From Alteromonas aestuariivivens (GTDB lineage Bacteria; Pseudomonadota; Gammaproteobacteria; Enterobacterales; Alteromonadaceae), in contig NZ_QRHA01000005.1 in NCBI RefSeq assembly GCF_003367475.1, positions 124,001 to 188,000 on the forward strand: a stretch of 64,000 nt of DNA. The letters are read 5' to 3'. Of the stretch, positions 53,283 through 62,667 are shown piece by piece. Positions within the stretch are counted from its first letter, which is position 1, and every line of letters starts with the position of its first letter. Under the pieces are notes generated by a model. The model was given only the letters and a program-made list of their open reading frames with translations. It made no database searches and had not been told where the DNA came from. Made by a program: the position numbers and the translations under genes.

Positions 53283-54703
53283 TTACCTGCCTCTTTGTTT
53301 TCGGTGCGCCCGTAACGATCAGAGAAACGCACAATATCGTCTTCCCCAACATAGGCACCGGATTGCACTTCAATCAGTTCCAGAGGAATTTTGCCCGGAT
53401 TCTCCAGCGCGTGAATGGCACCGATGGGGATGTAAACTGATTCATTCTCGGTAACCAGTTGAGTAGTTTCACCGATAGTAACGTTAGCCGTACCGGACAC
53501 CACAATCCAGTGCTCTGCACGATGATGATGCATCTGCACAGACAGTTTTTCACCCGGCTTAACGGTAATACGCTTAACCTGGAAACGGGCTCCCGCATCA
53601 ATGGAATCGTAGCTACCCCAGGGACGGAATACTTCACGATGGAATTCAAATTCCGGGCGTTTTTCTGTCTTGAGTTTGGTAACAACGTTTTTGATGTCCT
53701 GAACTTTGTCTTTGTGGGCAACCATAACAGCATCCTTGGTTTCAACCACAACGACGTCATCCAGCCCAATCACAGAGATAAGGCGCTGTTCCGAATTGAT
53801 ATAGCTGTTGTTAACACCTTCGAGGATGGCATCGCCCACAACGACGTTACCATTCTCGTCCTTGTTTTCGGCTGTTTCCCACAATGAAGACCAGCTGCCC
53901 ACATCAGACCAGTCAGCGTCCAGCGGCACCACAGCTGCCAGTTGGGTTTTTTCCATCACTGCGTAATCAATGGAATCGTCAGGACAACGGGCAAAAATTT
54001 CTGCGTCAACCCGAATGAAGTCCAAATCCTTGCACTCGGAATCAATTGCCTGCTGACATACATCCAGAATTTCCGGATTGAATTTTTTAAGCTCTTCAAG
54101 ATAGCGGCTGGCCTTGAACATGAACATGCCGCTGTTCCAGTAGTATTTACCGGATGAAACATAATCCTGCGCTGTTTTCAGATCCGGTTTTTCAACAAAT
54201 TCTTTTACCGTGAAACCATAGTCCAGTTGGTCGCCAGACTGAATATAGCCATACCCGGTATGTGGCTGGTCCGGAACAATACCAAAGGTTACCAGTTTTC
54301 CTGCCTGTGCCAGCATTTCAGCCTTCGCAATTGCAGCATGAAATTCAGGTAATTTTTTAATCAGGTGATCCGCTGCCAATATCAACAAAACAGGATCATT
54401 ACCGTTTCTGGTCGCCTGCAATGCGGCAAGGGCAATGGCTGGCGCAGTGTTGCGGCCAACAGGCTCGAGCAGAATACCGCCATGCTCAACATTCAACTGC
54501 CGCAACTGTTCTGCTACCAGAAAACGGTGGGCGTCATTACAGATGACAATTGGATGTTCGGTATCCGTACCTTCAAGGCGAGCCAGCGTTTCCTGCAGCA
54601 TGGTCTGTTCAGACGTCAGTGACAGAAACTGTTTGGGGAGGGCAGCCCTGGATTTGGGCCAAAGTCGGCTGCCGGATCCGCCGGCTAAAATAACTGGTTT
54701 CAT
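53279..54703 (-). CDS. manC: Mannose-1-phosphate guanylyltransferase / mannose-6-phosphate isomerase
   Basis: 474-residue two-domain enzyme. The nucleotidyltransferase begins [22 protein letters not shown] (7-25) with FVEKPDL and GDAILEG; the C-terminal cupin isomerase domain is [39 protein letters not shown]. Makes GDP-mannose and may supply mannose-6-phosphate. First gene of manCB. No sugar-transfer genes lie alongside. Confidence 0.95.
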   Translation of the reverse strand: MKPVILAGGSGSRLWPKSRAALPKQFLSLTSEQTMLQETLARLEGTDTEHPIVICNDAHRFLVAEQLRQLNVEHGGILLEPVGRNTAPAIALAALQATRNGNDPVLLILAADHLIKKLPEFHAAIAKAEMLAQAGKLVTFGIVPDQPHTGYGYIQSGDQLDYGFTVKEFVEKPDLKTAQDYVSSGKYYWNSGMFMFKASRYLEELKKFNPEILDVCQQAIDSECKDLDFIRVDAEIFARCPDDSIDYAVMEKTQLAAVVPLDADWSDVGSWSSLWETAENKDENGNVVVGDAILEGVNNSYINSEQRLISVIGLDDVVVVETKDAVMVAHKDKVQDIKNVVTKLKTEKRPEFEFHREVFRPWGSYDSIDAGARFQVKRITVKPGEKLSVQMHHHRAEHWIVVSGTANVTIGETTQLVTENESVYIPIGAIHALENPGKIPLELIEVQSGAYVGEDDIVRFSDRYGRTENKEAGK

Positions 54704-54872
54704 TATCTGTCCTATATATTTATAGCTAAAGCCTTATTAATCCTAGTTCGATGGTAATCAAGCCTTGGCGGGCAATCAATGCCTTATGCCAAGATTAATA
54801 CCAAAAGATGCATAATGATCTAAAAAGCCTTTGATAAAGAACCAATTTTACCGGTTAAGTGTTGAAATTATG

Positions 54873-55712
54873 TTAACCAGTCAGCTTTCCCGACTGGTAA
54901 TCAACAATAGCCTGGTGTATTTCCTGTTCGGTGTTCATGACAAAGGGGCCATATTGCACCACAGGCTCACCAATGGGCTGACCGGCAACGAGGATCAGCT
55001 TCCCGGCGGCTGTAAAGTTCAAATTTACTGCATTTCCCGCTCCCAGCACTGCAAGCTGGCCGCCAGACAATGTCTGCCCTCCAACTTCAACTGCCCCGGC
55101 ATAACAATATACAAACGCATTATGCTGGCTGCTCAGAGGAATATTTAATTCAGATTGAGGCCGCTCACCGGCAATATCAAAGAACAAGGGTTTAACCGAA
55201 GTGGTCTCAACAGGACCTTTGGTACCCTGAAATTCTCCCGCCAGCACTTTTACGCGGATGTGCTCCCCTACTTTTACCTCGGGCACACGGCTTGCCGGAA
55301 TGTCCTGATATCCGGGAGCTGACATTTTCTGCTGCGCGGGAAGATTAACCCACAATTGAAACCCTTGCAGCAAACCTTCCTGCTGCTCTGGCATTTCCTC
55401 ATGGATGATACCACGACCGGCATTCATCCACTGTATCCCACCAGCTTCAATTACCCCCTCGTTACCCACCGAATCACGATGACGCATTTTCCCCGCAAGC
55501 ATGTAGGTAACTGTCTGGAACCCCCTGTGAGGATGGGAAGGAAATCCGGCCAGATAATCGTTGGGCTTATCCGAACCAAAAAAATCCAGCATCAGAAAAG
55601 GGTCCAGCCTTGGCAGCGAAGGCTGGCCAATCAAACGAGTCAGGGATACGCCAGCGCCATCCTGCGTGGCTCGGCCCCGATGCACAGAATGGATGATGCG
55701 GTACTCAGACAT
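54873..55712 (-). CDS. Pirin-family protein
   Basis: 279-residue bicupin. Metal-binding N-terminal cupin: HPHRGFQTVTYMLAGKMRHRDS, GGIQWMNAGRGIIHEEMP; a C-terminal pirin domain follows. Some bacterial pirins are quercetinases or act on dioxygen-sensitive partners; the substrate is unknown here. ATG 55712 has GGGAG upstream and overlaps the upstream gene by 8 bases, so it is coupled to the glutathionyl-hydroquinone reductase. Confidence 0.92.
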   Translation of the reverse strand: MSEYRIIHSVHRGRATQDGAGVSLTRLIGQPSLPRLDPFLMLDFFGSDKPNDYLAGFPSHPHRGFQTVTYMLAGKMRHRDSVGNEGVIEAGGIQWMNAGRGIIHEEMPEQQEGLLQGFQLWVNLPAQQKMSAPGYQDIPASRVPEVKVGEHIRVKVLAGEFQGTKGPVETTSVKPLFFDIAGERPQSELNIPLSSQHNAFVYCYAGAVEVGGQTLSGGQLAVLGAGNAVNLNFTAAGKLILVAGQPIGEPVVQYGPFVMNTEQEIHQAIVDYQSGKLTG

Positions 55713-56667
55713 AGGATTCTCTCCCGTGTGGTGCATCCAAATCCAGCAGGGGCCCTTTCGGAACAACCTGGGTAGGGTTAATCATGGTATGACTGTAGTA
55801 GTAATGCACTTTGATGTGATCAAAATTTACCGTCGATGCCACGCCAGGGTACTGATATAACTCTCTGACATAACCCCAAATTGCCGGATAGTCTGCAATG
55901 CGACGCAAATTGCATTTGAAATGCCCGTGGTAAACGGCATCGAAACGGATCAGGGTTGTGAACATTCTCCAGTCCGCTTCGGTAAGTGTATCCCCAACAA
56001 GATAACGCTGGTTGGTGAGGCGCCGCTCAACGTTATCCAGTGCATCAAACAGTGCGGTAACAGCTTCTTCGTAGGCTTCCTGAGTAGTAGCAAAACCTGC
56101 CTTGTAAACGCCATTATTGATGTTGTGATACACAAACTCGTTGACGGTATCAATTTCCGTTCTCAGCTCTACAGGATAAAAATCCTGACCGTCGCCGGTG
56201 AGCATATTAAATGCGCTATTGAACATGCGGATGATGTCCGCCGACTCATTGCTGACAATGGTTTGCTCGAGCGTATCCCAAAGTACCGGCACTGTGACCC
56301 GGCTGGTAATATCCGGGTCCACCCTGGTATACAGCTCATGCATAAAGTCAGCCCCGTATAGCCTGTCGCCGGTGGCCTCCGGGTATTGTTCAAACGTCCA
56401 GCCATGATGAAGCATTTTTGGGCTTACAACGGACACAGGGATATGTTGTTCGAGCTGCTTGAGTTTACGGAATATCAGCGTACGGTGGGCCCATGGGCAG
56501 GCCAGTGATACGTAAAGATGATAACGGCCCGACTGCGGAGTGAAACGCGCCTGTGGTTTGTCTTCAATCCAGTTTCGAAAACGCGCCGACTCACGTTTGA
56601 ACTTACCGTCATTTGAACGGGTATCGTACCATTTGTCCTGCCATTTTCCGTCAACCAATAATCCCAT
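55705..56667 (-). CDS. yqjG: Glutathionyl-hydroquinone reductase
   Basis: 320-residue Xi-class glutathione transferase. Catalytic Cys in LACPWAHR, family motifs NESADIIRMFN and RYLVGDTLTEADWRMFTTLIRFD, and the C-terminal NPTQVVPKGP. ATG 56667 has AGGAG 8 bases upstream; the frame to 56709 is not supported. Reduces glutathionylated quinones in the cytoplasm. Cotranscribed with the pirin gene. Confidence 0.95.
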   Translation of the reverse strand: MGLLVDGKWQDKWYDTRSNDGKFKRESARFRNWIEDKPQARFTPQSGRYHLYVSLACPWAHRTLIFRKLKQLEQHIPVSVVSPKMLHHGWTFEQYPEATGDRLYGADFMHELYTRVDPDITSRVTVPVLWDTLEQTIVSNESADIIRMFNSAFNMLTGDGQDFYPVELRTEIDTVNEFVYHNINNGVYKAGFATTQEAYEEAVTALFDALDNVERRLTNQRYLVGDTLTEADWRMFTTLIRFDAVYHGHFKCNLRRIADYPAIWGYVRELYQYPGVASTVNFDHIKVHYYYSHTMINPTQVVPKGPLLDLDAPHGRESYV

Positions 56668-56755
56668 GACTTTGCTCCTGACTGAATAATATTTCTTATT
56701 GAAGCACAATTACGCGCCAGACGGGAAAACAAGAAATCGGACCCTTCGTTCGATT

Positions 56756-58003
56756 TCATTGCATGCTTTTTGGCTTGCCCGAAATTCGTGCGACGATTTC
56801 CCTGGCTATCGGTATGGCAGATGTCGCTGCCGGCGATGGAGCATTAAGCACATGCAGACTGTAGCGGGTTTCGACAAATTTAAAATCCTGTACCAGTTCA
56901 CCGTTTCCGCTAACGGCCTGGGCGCGTATCCCCGGCCGATAAGGCCGGAAATGGTGTGCCCGGATAGCCGGGCAGTACTGTCTGACCAGAGAAGCATAAT
57001 AGTGCCTGCTCAGACTCGACAATGCCTCCCTGCAAATCGCCCCCCGGTAGTGCCACAGGCAGCGCCATAATCCACGAAATGACAGATTCTCCAGCCATTC
57101 CCCATTCCCGACACGAAAACCTTCGTAAGCCTCCCTGCCCCAAGCCAGGGCTGCATTCGGGCCAACGGTGGTGTAACCGCCTACCATCCGGGTCAGATGC
57201 ACACCTAAAAATGGCATTTGCGGGTCTGGCACCGGGTAAATCAGGCGCTCACTGATAGTGTTAAATTCTCTGCTTAATCGAAAATACTCCCCTTTAAAAG
57301 GTACTATACGGATATCGGAGTTCAGGCCCTGCAGGCGAAGCAGTTCATCTGAGTGTGCTCCTGCACAGGATACCAGGTATCCGCTTTTGCATTTGTGTTC
57401 ACCTTGCGGCCCTTGAAGCTTCAACACCATCCCATCACCCTGCTCCTGAATTGCGGTTACCCTGTGAGTGAACCTGGTATCCGTTTTATTGTTTTCCCGG
57501 GCCAGTTGAAGCAAACATCGGGTTACTGCCGCATAATCGGTGATCCCGGATTGCTTTATCCATAATCCCTCCTCACCTCGGATATTGGGTTCAAGTTCAT
57601 TTAAACGGCGTTTACTGAGTCGCTGAGGACTCAGGCGATTTAGCTGACTTCGTTGCTCCAGAATATCGAGCCTGGTGCTCTCGGAAGCGTTAGTGGCCAC
57701 CACTATTTTTCCACACTGCTGATAAGGGATTGAATATCTTCGACAAAGCTCAAGGGTATCTTCGAGCCCCCGACGGCATAAACGGGCTTTGAGGCTATCG
57801 GGCTCATAGTAGACACCGGCATGGATCACGCCGGAGTTTCGGCCGGACTGATGCAGGGCAACTGCCTCTTCCTTGTCCACCAGCAGAATATGGGCCGCTG
57901 GAAAACGCCGGGCCAACTCCCGTACCACGGCCACGCCCACAATCCCGGCACCCACCACGGTGAAATCATACTCAGTTACCGCCTGCACAATAATTCCGTT
58001 CAT
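56756..58003 (-). CDS. lhgO: L-2-hydroxyglutarate oxidase/dehydrogenase
   Basis: 415-residue FAD protein of the LhgO/L2HGDH family. FAD-binding VVGAGIVGVAVVRELARRFP, the signature ALHQSGRNSGVIHAGVYY, and VPFKGEYFRL and GPNAALAWGREAY further on. Oxidises L-2-hydroxyglutarate, a by-product that inhibits 2-oxoglutarate enzymes, and passes electrons to the quinone pool. AAGGG lies upstream. It stands alone, without csiD. Confidence 0.93.
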   Translation of the reverse strand: MNGIIVQAVTEYDFTVVGAGIVGVAVVRELARRFPAAHILLVDKEEAVALHQSGRNSGVIHAGVYYEPDSLKARLCRRGLEDTLELCRRYSIPYQQCGKIVVATNASESTRLDILEQRSQLNRLSPQRLSKRRLNELEPNIRGEEGLWIKQSGITDYAAVTRCLLQLARENNKTDTRFTHRVTAIQEQGDGMVLKLQGPQGEHKCKSGYLVSCAGAHSDELLRLQGLNSDIRIVPFKGEYFRLSREFNTISERLIYPVPDPQMPFLGVHLTRMVGGYTTVGPNAALAWGREAYEGFRVGNGEWLENLSFRGLWRCLWHYRGAICREALSSLSRHYYASLVRQYCPAIRAHHFRPYRPGIRAQAVSGNGELVQDFKFVETRYSLHVLNAPSPAATSAIPIAREIVARISGKPKSMQ

Positions 58004-58108
58004 ACAGCCCTTAAGTTTCGCTACAATAGCACATTTGGCTTTGCTGGTTGCAAAGCCAGCTTTCCAGCCCGGCTTGAATGGGCTATGCAGTAATCAGAGC
58101 TAACCTTG

Positions 58109-58885
58109 ATGAGCGAAAAACAACGATTTGACGGCACCCGTCGCCTTTACGGGCAGCCGGCTATGGAAATACTCAGCAAAGCCCATGTTGCGGTGATTGG
58201 CATTGGTGGTGTGGGCTCCTGGAGCGCAGAAGCACTAGCCCGTTCCGGTGTTGGCACGATCACTTTGTTTGACCTCGACGACGTGTGTGTGTCTAACACC
58301 AACCGTCAGATCCATGCCCTCACCCACACCATCGGCAACGCCAAAGTGGCCGTGATGCGTGAACGGATTCTGGCAATCAATCCGGATTGCCAGGTAGTGG
58401 CAACGGAAGATTTCGTCACTGCCGATAATGTCAGTGAACTGCTCAACCAGAACTTTGATGCAGTCATTGAAGCCACCGACAGCATCCGGGCCAAGGCTGC
58501 GATAATCTTCCATTGCAAGCGCGCCAAAATTCCCGTTGTAACTGTAGGTGGAGCCGGTGGGCAGATAGACCCCTCGCAAATTACCAAAGGGGACCTGTCC
58601 AGGACCATTCAGGACCCGCTGGCGGCCAAACTGCGCAGCGAACTTCGCCGTAATTACGGCTTCAGCAAAAATCCCAAGCGACGTTTCGGTGTCGAATGTA
58701 TCTACTCCACTGAACAACTCCGATACCCTCAACCGGATGGCTCGGTATGTTTTAATAAATCGGCCCTTGAAGGCGGCACCAGGCTGGATTGTGCGGGCGG
58801 CTTTGGCGCCTCGGTGACGGTTACGGCCACCTTCGGGCTATTTGCCGCAGCCAGCATAATAAACCGGCTGACCGGTACGAATTAG
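58109..58885 (+). CDS. tcdA: tRNA threonylcarbamoyladenosine dehydratase
   Basis: 258-residue E1-like ThiF-family enzyme. Nucleotide-binding GIGGVGSWSAEALARSGVG, DLDDVCVSNTNRQIHAL, and VTVGGAGGQIDPSQI; basic R-rich segment RSELRRNYGFSKNPKRRFG. It cyclises t6A to ct6A in tRNAs. ATG 58109 is preferred over a TTG one codon earlier. Divergent from lhgO, with a 105-base gap. Confidence 0.95.
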   Translation: MSEKQRFDGTRRLYGQPAMEILSKAHVAVIGIGGVGSWSAEALARSGVGTITLFDLDDVCVSNTNRQIHALTHTIGNAKVAVMRERILAINPDCQVVATEDFVTADNVSELLNQNFDAVIEATDSIRAKAAIIFHCKRAKIPVVTVGGAGGQIDPSQITKGDLSRTIQDPLAAKLRSELRRNYGFSKNPKRRFGVECIYSTEQLRYPQPDGSVCFNKSALEGGTRLDCAGGFGASVTVTATFGLFAAASIINRLTGTN

Positions 58886-58931
58886 ACATCAGCATTCAAA
58901 CCAAGCACAATAGCCCAAGAAGGAGAATTCA

Positions 58932-59339
58932 ATGCAACAACAAGAATTAGAACAACTAATGGCTGAATGTGCGATGGATGCCATTAAAACGGCCCAGGAA
59001 GAATTTCAGCTTACACTGGATTATTCACCCCAAAGTATCGAACTGGTGGACGATGCCTTACTGAGCTTTGTGGACAGGTACCACGACAAAGCACTGGAAG
59101 ACCAGGCTGTATTCACCCTCTGCAATATCTTTGGTGCCTACATAGGTGAAACTTTTCGCAGGCTCGCAGGCGGAAACTGGCGGTATGACCAATCCAATCC
59201 CAAGGCCCCCTACGTGTTACTCGAAGTGGGTGACCGCTCCTATGCGTTCGCGGGTATCTGCTACGAAAGGCTGGTCAATGACAGCCAGGTCAGTGTTAAA
59301 GCCTACTTTGATCATGCGCTGACCCAGCACGCGCAATAG
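58932..59339 (+). CDS. Conserved hypothetical protein, not recognised
   Basis: 135-residue, acidic soluble protein with AAGGAG 6 bases before the ATG, so it is a real gene. No signal peptide or membrane segment. The pattern is an N-terminal helical half (MQQQELEQLMAECAMDA, ELVDDALLSFVDRY) and a C-terminal beta half with IFGAYIGETFRRLAGGNWRYD and YAFAGICYERLVNDSQVSVK. It could belong to a DUF family of small enzyme-inhibitor or immunity-like folds, but I cannot place it. It follows tcdA by 46 bases in the same direction and may share its transcript. Confidence 0.8.
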   Translation: MQQQELEQLMAECAMDAIKTAQEEFQLTLDYSPQSIELVDDALLSFVDRYHDKALEDQAVFTLCNIFGAYIGETFRRLAGGNWRYDQSNPKAPYVLLEVGDRSYAFAGICYERLVNDSQVSVKAYFDHALTQHAQ

Positions 59340-59348
59340 GTATTGAAG

Positions 59349-59370
59349 TCAGCCGCCCGCTGGCGGCTGA
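59349..59370. terminator. Hairpin between convergent genes
   Basis: TCAGCCGCC (59349-59357) and GGCGGCTGA (59362-59370), a perfect 9-bp stem with a 4-base loop and no T-run; probable weak terminator for the two convergent genes. Confidence 0.55.
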
Positions 59371-59374
59371 AATA

Positions 59375-59848
59375 TCAGCGAATGTCAAAGTTCTCTTTTG
59401 ACCAGTCTGCTATCATCAGTCTCAGATGAAAGCTACGCCACAACACCGCGAGAAAAACCGGATACATCAGCAGACCAAGCGCAAGAAACCATTCAAACTG
59501 CCAGTGGGAAGCCAACAACTGTATGACCAGCATTGCTGTTGCAATGACGCAGCCCAGCGTCAGTAGCGGAAGCACGGCAATTCGCCATCCATAATAACCG
59601 TGATGCCATAACCGCTGCCGCTGACTGATGAGTATCATTGCCAGTAAACACGGCAGGCTTGCGGCCAGCTTTGAGAACATCAGCCACTTACCCGCAAAAA
59701 ACACACTCAGCAAATGTTCGGTTTGCCGGGGTACCGCCAGTGCAAAAACCACTATCAGCCAATCCATACAGCACAACAGCATTAGAACATACAACCAGCC
59801 AGGTGGTTTGATAACGCCCGACTCATCATAACAGTGAATAGGTAACAA
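59375..59848 (-). CDS. DUF2919 (YfeZ-like) inner-membrane protein
   Basis: 157-residue membrane protein with four hydrophobic segments. DUF2919 start pattern CYDESGVIKPPGWLYVLMLL; later FFAGKWLMFSK and HWQFEWFLALGLLMYPV. No ATG or GTG is available near this start; TTG 59848 is used. The frame continues upstream to a stop near 59950 with further hydrophobic residues, so the true start could be an uncommon codon upstream. Function unknown. Confidence 0.72.
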   Translation of the reverse strand: MLPIHCYDESGVIKPPGWLYVLMLLCCMDWLIVVFALAVPRQTEHLLSVFFAGKWLMFSKLAASLPCLLAMILISQRQRLWHHGYYGWRIAVLPLLTLGCVIATAMLVIQLLASHWQFEWFLALGLLMYPVFLAVLWRSFHLRLMIADWSKENFDIR

Positions 59849-60093
59849 TAATGCCGCGATGACGAAAGCTCCTGTAACAGCAATAACAGGCCACCTTATT
59901 CTCTGATGCGCGAAATGGCAATGCCGGTGCGGTTCAACTGTCAGCTTTATTTACACCAGCGGCGCAGACAGAAAAAAATTTTCTTACACTTCAATATGAT
60001 GCATAATGGCACGGCAAATGCAAAAGAAGAGATAGCCGGCAGGATGGAACGATTCCCAGCCAATTTATCAGAGTGACTAAGCGGGTAACATCA

Positions 60094-60729
60094 ATGAAAC
60101 GTTTTTTGGTAGCGCTAAGCTTTTTGATTTTGAGTCAGCATGCGGTTGCAGACTACATTTACACATCAGACTTGAATGATTTATATCATGCTGGCAGCAT
60201 AGTACCTGTTTCTGGCCAGAATGGCGGCAGCTACGAAGTTTACACGGACTTGAGCAACGGCATTCTGCTGCTCAACCAAAATGCCTGGACATACGTGAGT
60301 TTCGAAGATCTGTTTGGCCTGGAAATTCTCGATTTGGACTCAGGAACCGATTACGTTCTGAATTTTTCCGTCAGAATCATGAACGCACTGCCTGAAATTG
60401 CAGGTTTTATGCTCGCCAATGACAGTAACATTGTCAGCATTGATGGTGACGATGCCCGGTTTGCCTTCAATCTCGGTGGAAGCCAGGACTGGGGAGACAG
60501 AACCTTTCAGTATGACACTACGGAAATGGGTACCTGGCAGTCCTTTTCCATATCGCTAAACGACTTTGTCAGCGGCGCATACAAGTACCTGGTGTTTATC
60601 AACGACTGTGACAAACAGAACTGTGATAACTCCGTTGAGTTTGGTGACGTCACCGTATCCGTACCTGAGCCAGGTATGCTTGGAGCGTTTGGATTGGTCC
60701 TGCTGGCCATTCGCAGATTCCGCAAGTAA
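60094..60729 (+). CDS. PEP-CTERM sorting-domain protein
   Basis: 211-residue secreted protein. Signal peptide MKRFLVALSFLILSQHAVA; a beta-rich body rich in Asp, Asn and Ser; a Cys pair in DCDKQNCDN; and the C-terminal sorting signal VPEPGMLGAFGLVLLAIRRFRK: PEP, a membrane helix and a basic tail. It is expected to be processed by an exosortase and linked to the outer surface or extracellular matrix. ATG 60094 is chosen because the signal peptide begins there; a GTG at 60073 is in frame. No exosortase lies nearby. Confidence 0.88.
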   Translation: MKRFLVALSFLILSQHAVADYIYTSDLNDLYHAGSIVPVSGQNGGSYEVYTDLSNGILLLNQNAWTYVSFEDLFGLEILDLDSGTDYVLNFSVRIMNALPEIAGFMLANDSNIVSIDGDDARFAFNLGGSQDWGDRTFQYDTTEMGTWQSFSISLNDFVSGAYKYLVFINDCDKQNCDNSVEFGDVTVSVPEPGMLGAFGLVLLAIRRFRK

Positions 60730-60746
60730 CGCATTTATCGCTTTAC

Positions 60747-60781
60747 ACAAAGCCCGGAGATTTCCGGGCTTTGTCATTTTT
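60747..60781 (+). terminator. Terminator of the PEP-CTERM gene
   Basis: Perfect 12-bp arms ACAAAGCCCGGA (60747-60758) and TCCGGGCTTTGT (60763-60774), then CATTTTT. Confidence 0.9.
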
Positions 60782-60797
60782 ACTCCCTCAAAACGCT

Positions 60798-60829
60798 GAC
60801 AAATTGCCTTTTTCAACTGGCAATTTGTC
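60798..60829. promoter_or_regulatory. Operator-like palindrome upstream of GH43
   Basis: GACAAATTGCC (60798-60808) and GGCAATTTGTC (60819-60829), perfect 11-bp arms with a 10-base centre. The right arm overlaps the candidate -35 box of the GH43 promoter. The regulator is unknown. Confidence 0.6.
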
Positions 60830-60854
60830 TCATTCTCCACTGAATTTGTAAAAT
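60825..60854 (+). promoter_or_regulatory. Candidate GH43 promoter
   Basis: TTGTCT (60825-60830), 18-base spacer, TAAAAT (60849-60854), giving a leader of about 105 bases. Confidence 0.45.
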
Positions 60855-60965
60855 ATTCTTAATAGAGCCAAATAGACAGTCTAACCGGCACACGAAGTCA
60901 TACTGCACCACTCAGGCTGATTTTATATTGGGTATTCACGCTAAAGACAACAAAACGAGGATCCC

Positions 60966-62450
60966 ATGAATGTATCTCGTCTGACGCTAGCAATCGCTCT
61001 TGCAGCCGGTTGTGGTACTGCAATATCAAAACCAAACGTCAACTCGGAGCCTTATCCATTCGGCAACCCGGTTATAAAGCATATGTACACTGCAGATGCG
61101 TCCCCTCATGTAATGCCCGACGGCCGGGTATGGATGGTTACGTCGGTGGACCTGGATGCAGGTGGCGGTTACTCCACTATGCACAGTTACCATACCTTCA
61201 GTTCTGCCAATATGCTTGAATGGCAAGATCACGGTAAGAAATTTAATATCACCGACGTCGTTGAAAACGAAAATCCAGACCAGCTCGACTGGGCATTATG
61301 GGCACCGGATATGATTTACCGGGACGGTAAATACTACCTGTACTACCCCATTCACATACGCCATCGTGGCGAACCGAAGGTGAATGGGCGGCTTAAAGTT
61401 ACCTCTTACATCGGCGTTGCAGTAACCGATGATCTCAACAAACCCTTTAAGGTTTTGAATGAGCATATTGAGGGAACGCCAGGCATTGATCCGTCGATTT
61501 TTATTGATGACGACGATCAGGTGTACCTGTACTGGGGCCAGAAATGGGTTGCCCGATTAAAGGACAACATGATGGAACTCGCCGAGCCAAGGCAGCAAAT
61601 TGAAATTGGTGATGACAACCGATTCCAGGGCAAATTCATGGAAGCCCCATGGATGCACAAAAAAGACGGAAAGTACTATTTCAACTACCACACCAAATAC
61701 GATGGGAAGGTTTCTGAAACCAACCCGGATGACCCTACACGCCAAAAATCAGAACTCGCCTATTCAATCGGCAACAGCCCAATGGGGCCACTTGCTTTTG
61801 GCGGAACCCTCAACTACGAACTGGGCTTCGGTGTTCAGGCAGATATCACCTACCCAGGCAAACCCTATGTACCATGGCGTTTAACCCAATCCAATCATGG
61901 TGGTGTAGTGGAATTTCACGGTAAAGACTACCTTTTCTACCATACTTCGGCACTATCTTCCTGGCGCCAGGATCAGTTCAGCGAACGCGGAAACTGGACC
62001 CAACGCTCAGTTAGCGTGGATGAGATAACCTATGACAAAAGCGGCAATGTGATCCCGGTGCAACAAACCCTTTCGGGCCCTGAACCTGTCAATGTCACTC
62101 AACCTTATGACATCATTCTGGGTGACGCTCAGTTTGATGAAAATGGGATCGCCCGTTTTGAAAACGTCAATATGGGTAGCGGTTATTACTACCTTGACAC
62201 GCTCATCGCCAACCCTGAGGAAGTGAGCGGAAAACTCGAAGTCAGGCTTGGTAAACCCGACGGCTACCTCGCCGGCACAATTACCCTCACGCAAAAAAGG
62301 GTAACAGAAAGAAACGGATTGGTTGATACTTTCCTCCGAGAAGCAGAAGCAACCCAGGACGTGTTTCTGGTTTACAAACCTGAAACCAGCACCAGTCCCC
62401 TTAAGCTGAACAAGGTGCGCCTGTTCGCTGGAGCCCCCAAACCGTTATAG
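60966..62450 (+). CDS. GH43 glycoside hydrolase
   Basis: 494-residue family 43 five-bladed beta-propeller enzyme with a signal peptide (about residues 1-21). Catalytic triad visible: base Asp in YTADASPHVMPDGR (near 45), pKa-tuning Asp in PGIDPSIFIDDDDQVYLYWG (near 175), acid Glu in GKFMEAPWMHKKDGKYYFNY (near 223). A C-terminal beta-sandwich, CBM6-like, follows (about 370-494). GAGG lies 5 bases before the ATG. Members act on arabinan, xylan or galactan side chains; the substrate is not decided by sequence. Own promoter with a palindrome, own terminator. Confidence 0.92.
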   Translation: MNVSRLTLAIALAAGCGTAISKPNVNSEPYPFGNPVIKHMYTADASPHVMPDGRVWMVTSVDLDAGGGYSTMHSYHTFSSANMLEWQDHGKKFNITDVVENENPDQLDWALWAPDMIYRDGKYYLYYPIHIRHRGEPKVNGRLKVTSYIGVAVTDDLNKPFKVLNEHIEGTPGIDPSIFIDDDDQVYLYWGQKWVARLKDNMMELAEPRQQIEIGDDNRFQGKFMEAPWMHKKDGKYYFNYHTKYDGKVSETNPDDPTRQKSELAYSIGNSPMGPLAFGGTLNYELGFGVQADITYPGKPYVPWRLTQSNHGGVVEFHGKDYLFYHTSALSSWRQDQFSERGNWTQRSVSVDEITYDKSGNVIPVQQTLSGPEPVNVTQPYDIILGDAQFDENGIARFENVNMGSGYYYLDTLIANPEEVSGKLEVRLGKPDGYLAGTITLTQKRVTERNGLVDTFLREAEATQDVFLVYKPETSTSPLKLNKVRLFAGAPKPL

Positions 62451-62473
62451 CAAGCACCAGCCCCCACTAAAAT

Positions 62474-62506
62474 AAGCCGCAACACAACTGTGAACGCGGC
62501 TTTTTT
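62474..62506 (+). terminator. GH43 terminator
   Basis: Arms AAGCCGC (62474-62480) and GCGGCTT (62496-62502), with an inner CACA/TGTG pairing, then six T. Confidence 0.88.
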
Positions 62507-62612
62507 GTGCCTGCTGGTTTGTATCCGGCACAGGAGAGCTCTCTCCGAAACAAACACTCAGGCTGCTCTGTGCATCCTTCGCGGGGCTGAATACGTCACC
62601 GGAACAGAGGGC

Positions 62613-62642
62613 AAAAAAAAGCCAGCGCTTGTGCGCTGGCTT
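62613..62642 (-). terminator. Terminator of the CBM6-repeat gene
   Basis: Arms AAGCCAGCGC (62619-62628) and GCGCTGGCTT (62633-62642), followed on the minus strand by eight T; 26 bases past the stop. Confidence 0.92.
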
Positions 62643-62667
62643 CATGTTTAGGCTTTTCCAATCCCGG

